From Archaeoglobi archaeon (GTDB lineage Archaea; Halobacteriota; Archaeoglobi; Archaeoglobales; Archaeoglobaceae): a DNA stretch of 14,109 bases. Positions 13,600 to 14,109 of the stretch are shown in pieces (position 1 is the stretch's first letter; every line of letters begins with the position of its first letter). The translations under genes and the position numbers were made by a program. Under the pieces are notes generated by a model, which was not told the origin of the DNA, did not search any database, and was given only the letters and a program-made list of their open reading frames with translations. The stretch spans positions 1-14,109 of the forward strand of contig QNUZ01000027.1 of assembly GCA_004347865.1 (NCBI GenBank), given 5' to 3'.

Positions 13600-13971
13600 A
13601 TGTGTGAAACGGGAAATTGTGGATGCTGGCATGAGTATCCGGAAAGAGGGTGGATACAGTTCCTAATAATGCGGATTTTATACGAAAAACCCATACACGG
13701 TTATCAGCTACTAAAGGAGATCGAGGAAAGAAGTTGCGGATGCCACAAGCTTGATACTGGCTCGGTTTATACACTTCTAAGAAGGATGGAAGAGCGCGGC
13801 TTAGTAGAGTCGAAATGGGAAAAAGTCGAGGGTGCACCGGAAAGGCGCGTTTATAGGCTGACAAGCAAAGGCGTTGAAGCACTAAAAACAGGACTGGAAT
13901 CCATGATCAAGCGTAAGAAGCTGTTTGAAGACCTTTTAAGCTTCTACTATGAAAATTTTGGAAAAAGGTGA
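13600..13971 (+). CDS. PadR-family transcription regulator with N-terminal cysteine motif
   Basis: A 123-aa winged-helix regulator. Residues ~17-92 are the PadR domain: WIQFLIMRILYEKPIHGYQL, then LDTGSVYTLLRRMEERGLVE and the wing (RRVYRLTSKG); residues ~93-120 form the C-terminal dimer helix. Two cysteine patches are unusual: Cys2, Cys7, Cys9, His11 at the N-terminus and Cys46, Cys48, His49 before the recognition helix, suggesting metal or redox sensing (inference). ATG 13600 is chosen over upstream GTG 13585 and TTG 13597 because it fits the TATA spacing and the palindrome would otherwise lie inside the gene. Ten bases after its stop an ABC transporter ATPase begins, as is common for PadR regulators of exporters. 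Confidence 0.88.
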   Translation: MCETGNCGCWHEYPERGWIQFLIMRILYEKPIHGYQLLKEIEERSCGCHKLDTGSVYTLLRRMEERGLVESKWEKVEGAPERRVYRLTSKGVEALKTGLESMIKRKKLFEDLLSFYYENFGKR

Positions 13972-13980
13972 GCGTTGTAT

Positions 13981-14109
13981 ATGGGGTACGCGATCGAGGT
14001 TCGGGATTTAACGAAGCTTTATGGAAATTTTACCGCAGTGAATCGTATAAGCTTTGAAGTTAAAGAAGGTGAAATTTTTGGTTTTCTCGGACCAAACGGA
14101 GCTGGAAAG
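13981..14109 (+). CDS. ABC transporter ATP-binding protein, partial (N-terminus)
   Basis: The first 43 codons only, cut by the right edge in frame. MGYAIEVRDLTKLYGNFTAV, the A-loop Tyr, and the start of Walker A (GPNGAGK) at the end are those of a DrrA/CcmA-type exporter ATPase. AGGTGA at 13966-13971 overlaps the PadR stop and lies 9 nt before ATG 13981. A TTG at 13975 is a possible alternative start. With the PadR regulator upstream, this is probably a drug, antibiotic or metal efflux type ABC system; the permease would lie outside the window. Confidence 0.85.
   Translation, partial: MGYAIEVRDLTKLYGNFTAVNRISFEVKEGEIFGFLGPNGAGK

Overview
The window looks like chromosomal DNA of a strict-anaerobe, probably thermophilic euryarchaeon. 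An Archaeoglobales-type organism fits best, but this rests on gene content and promoter style, not on a database match. The archaeal signs are: a four-subunit-type 2-oxoacid:ferredoxin oxidoreductase (porG-porD-porA, with porB presumably beyond the left edge); TATA boxes about 22-30 bp upstream of start codons, several of which have no Shine-Dalgarno sequence (leaderless genes); a SpoVT/AbrB-PhoU fusion regulator; a DUF169 protein; a secreted, C-terminally anchored protein with a cohesin-like domain; and frequent AGG/AGA arginine codons.

Left part (1-1761, minus strand): a POR operon, porG-porD-porA, with porA cut by the window edge. Next to it (1841-2247, minus) is the wreck of an enoyl-CoA hydratase (crotonase) gene. 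It keeps a promoter and start but has a nonsense codon, a frameshift and a large internal deletion. A plus-strand gene (2339-4105) then encodes a 588-aa exported, probably glycosylated cell-surface protein with a cohesin-like domain.

Centre (4109-9287): a complete phosphate uptake locus. pstS-pstC-pstA-pstB-phoU is one tightly coupled operon in which each start overlaps the previous stop. A minus-strand gene for an AbrB-PhoU fusion protein diverges from it. The 114-bp divergent region holds two TATA boxes with a 26-bp near-perfect inverted repeat between them, a good candidate operator.

Right part (9312-13520): an Lrp/AsnC-type regulator with an unusual C-terminal five-cysteine cluster diverges from a run of plus-strand genes: DUF169, a carboxymuconolactone-decarboxylase-like protein, a TauE/SafE permease, a membrane-anchored thioredoxin-fold protein with a DsbA-like CPHC site, a VKOR-like membrane thiol oxidoreductase, and an ACR3/bile-acid-symporter-family permease. 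This resembles a thiol-redox plus anion-efflux cassette. Two genes in it are broken as written: an in-frame TAA just before the cis-Pro of the thioredoxin-like protein, and a one-base frameshift in a G6 run of the permease. A third lesion near the permease start is possible. Either the cassette is decaying or the sequence has errors there.

Right edge (13560-14109): a cysteine-rich PadR-type regulator whose start region carries a perfect 17-bp palindrome just downstream of the TATA box, followed by the first 43 codons of an ABC-transporter ATPase. No tRNA, rRNA, CRISPR array, insertion sequence or replication origin was recognised. The only stretch over 300 bases without an intact gene is 1762-2338, which holds the crotonase pseudogene and promoters.
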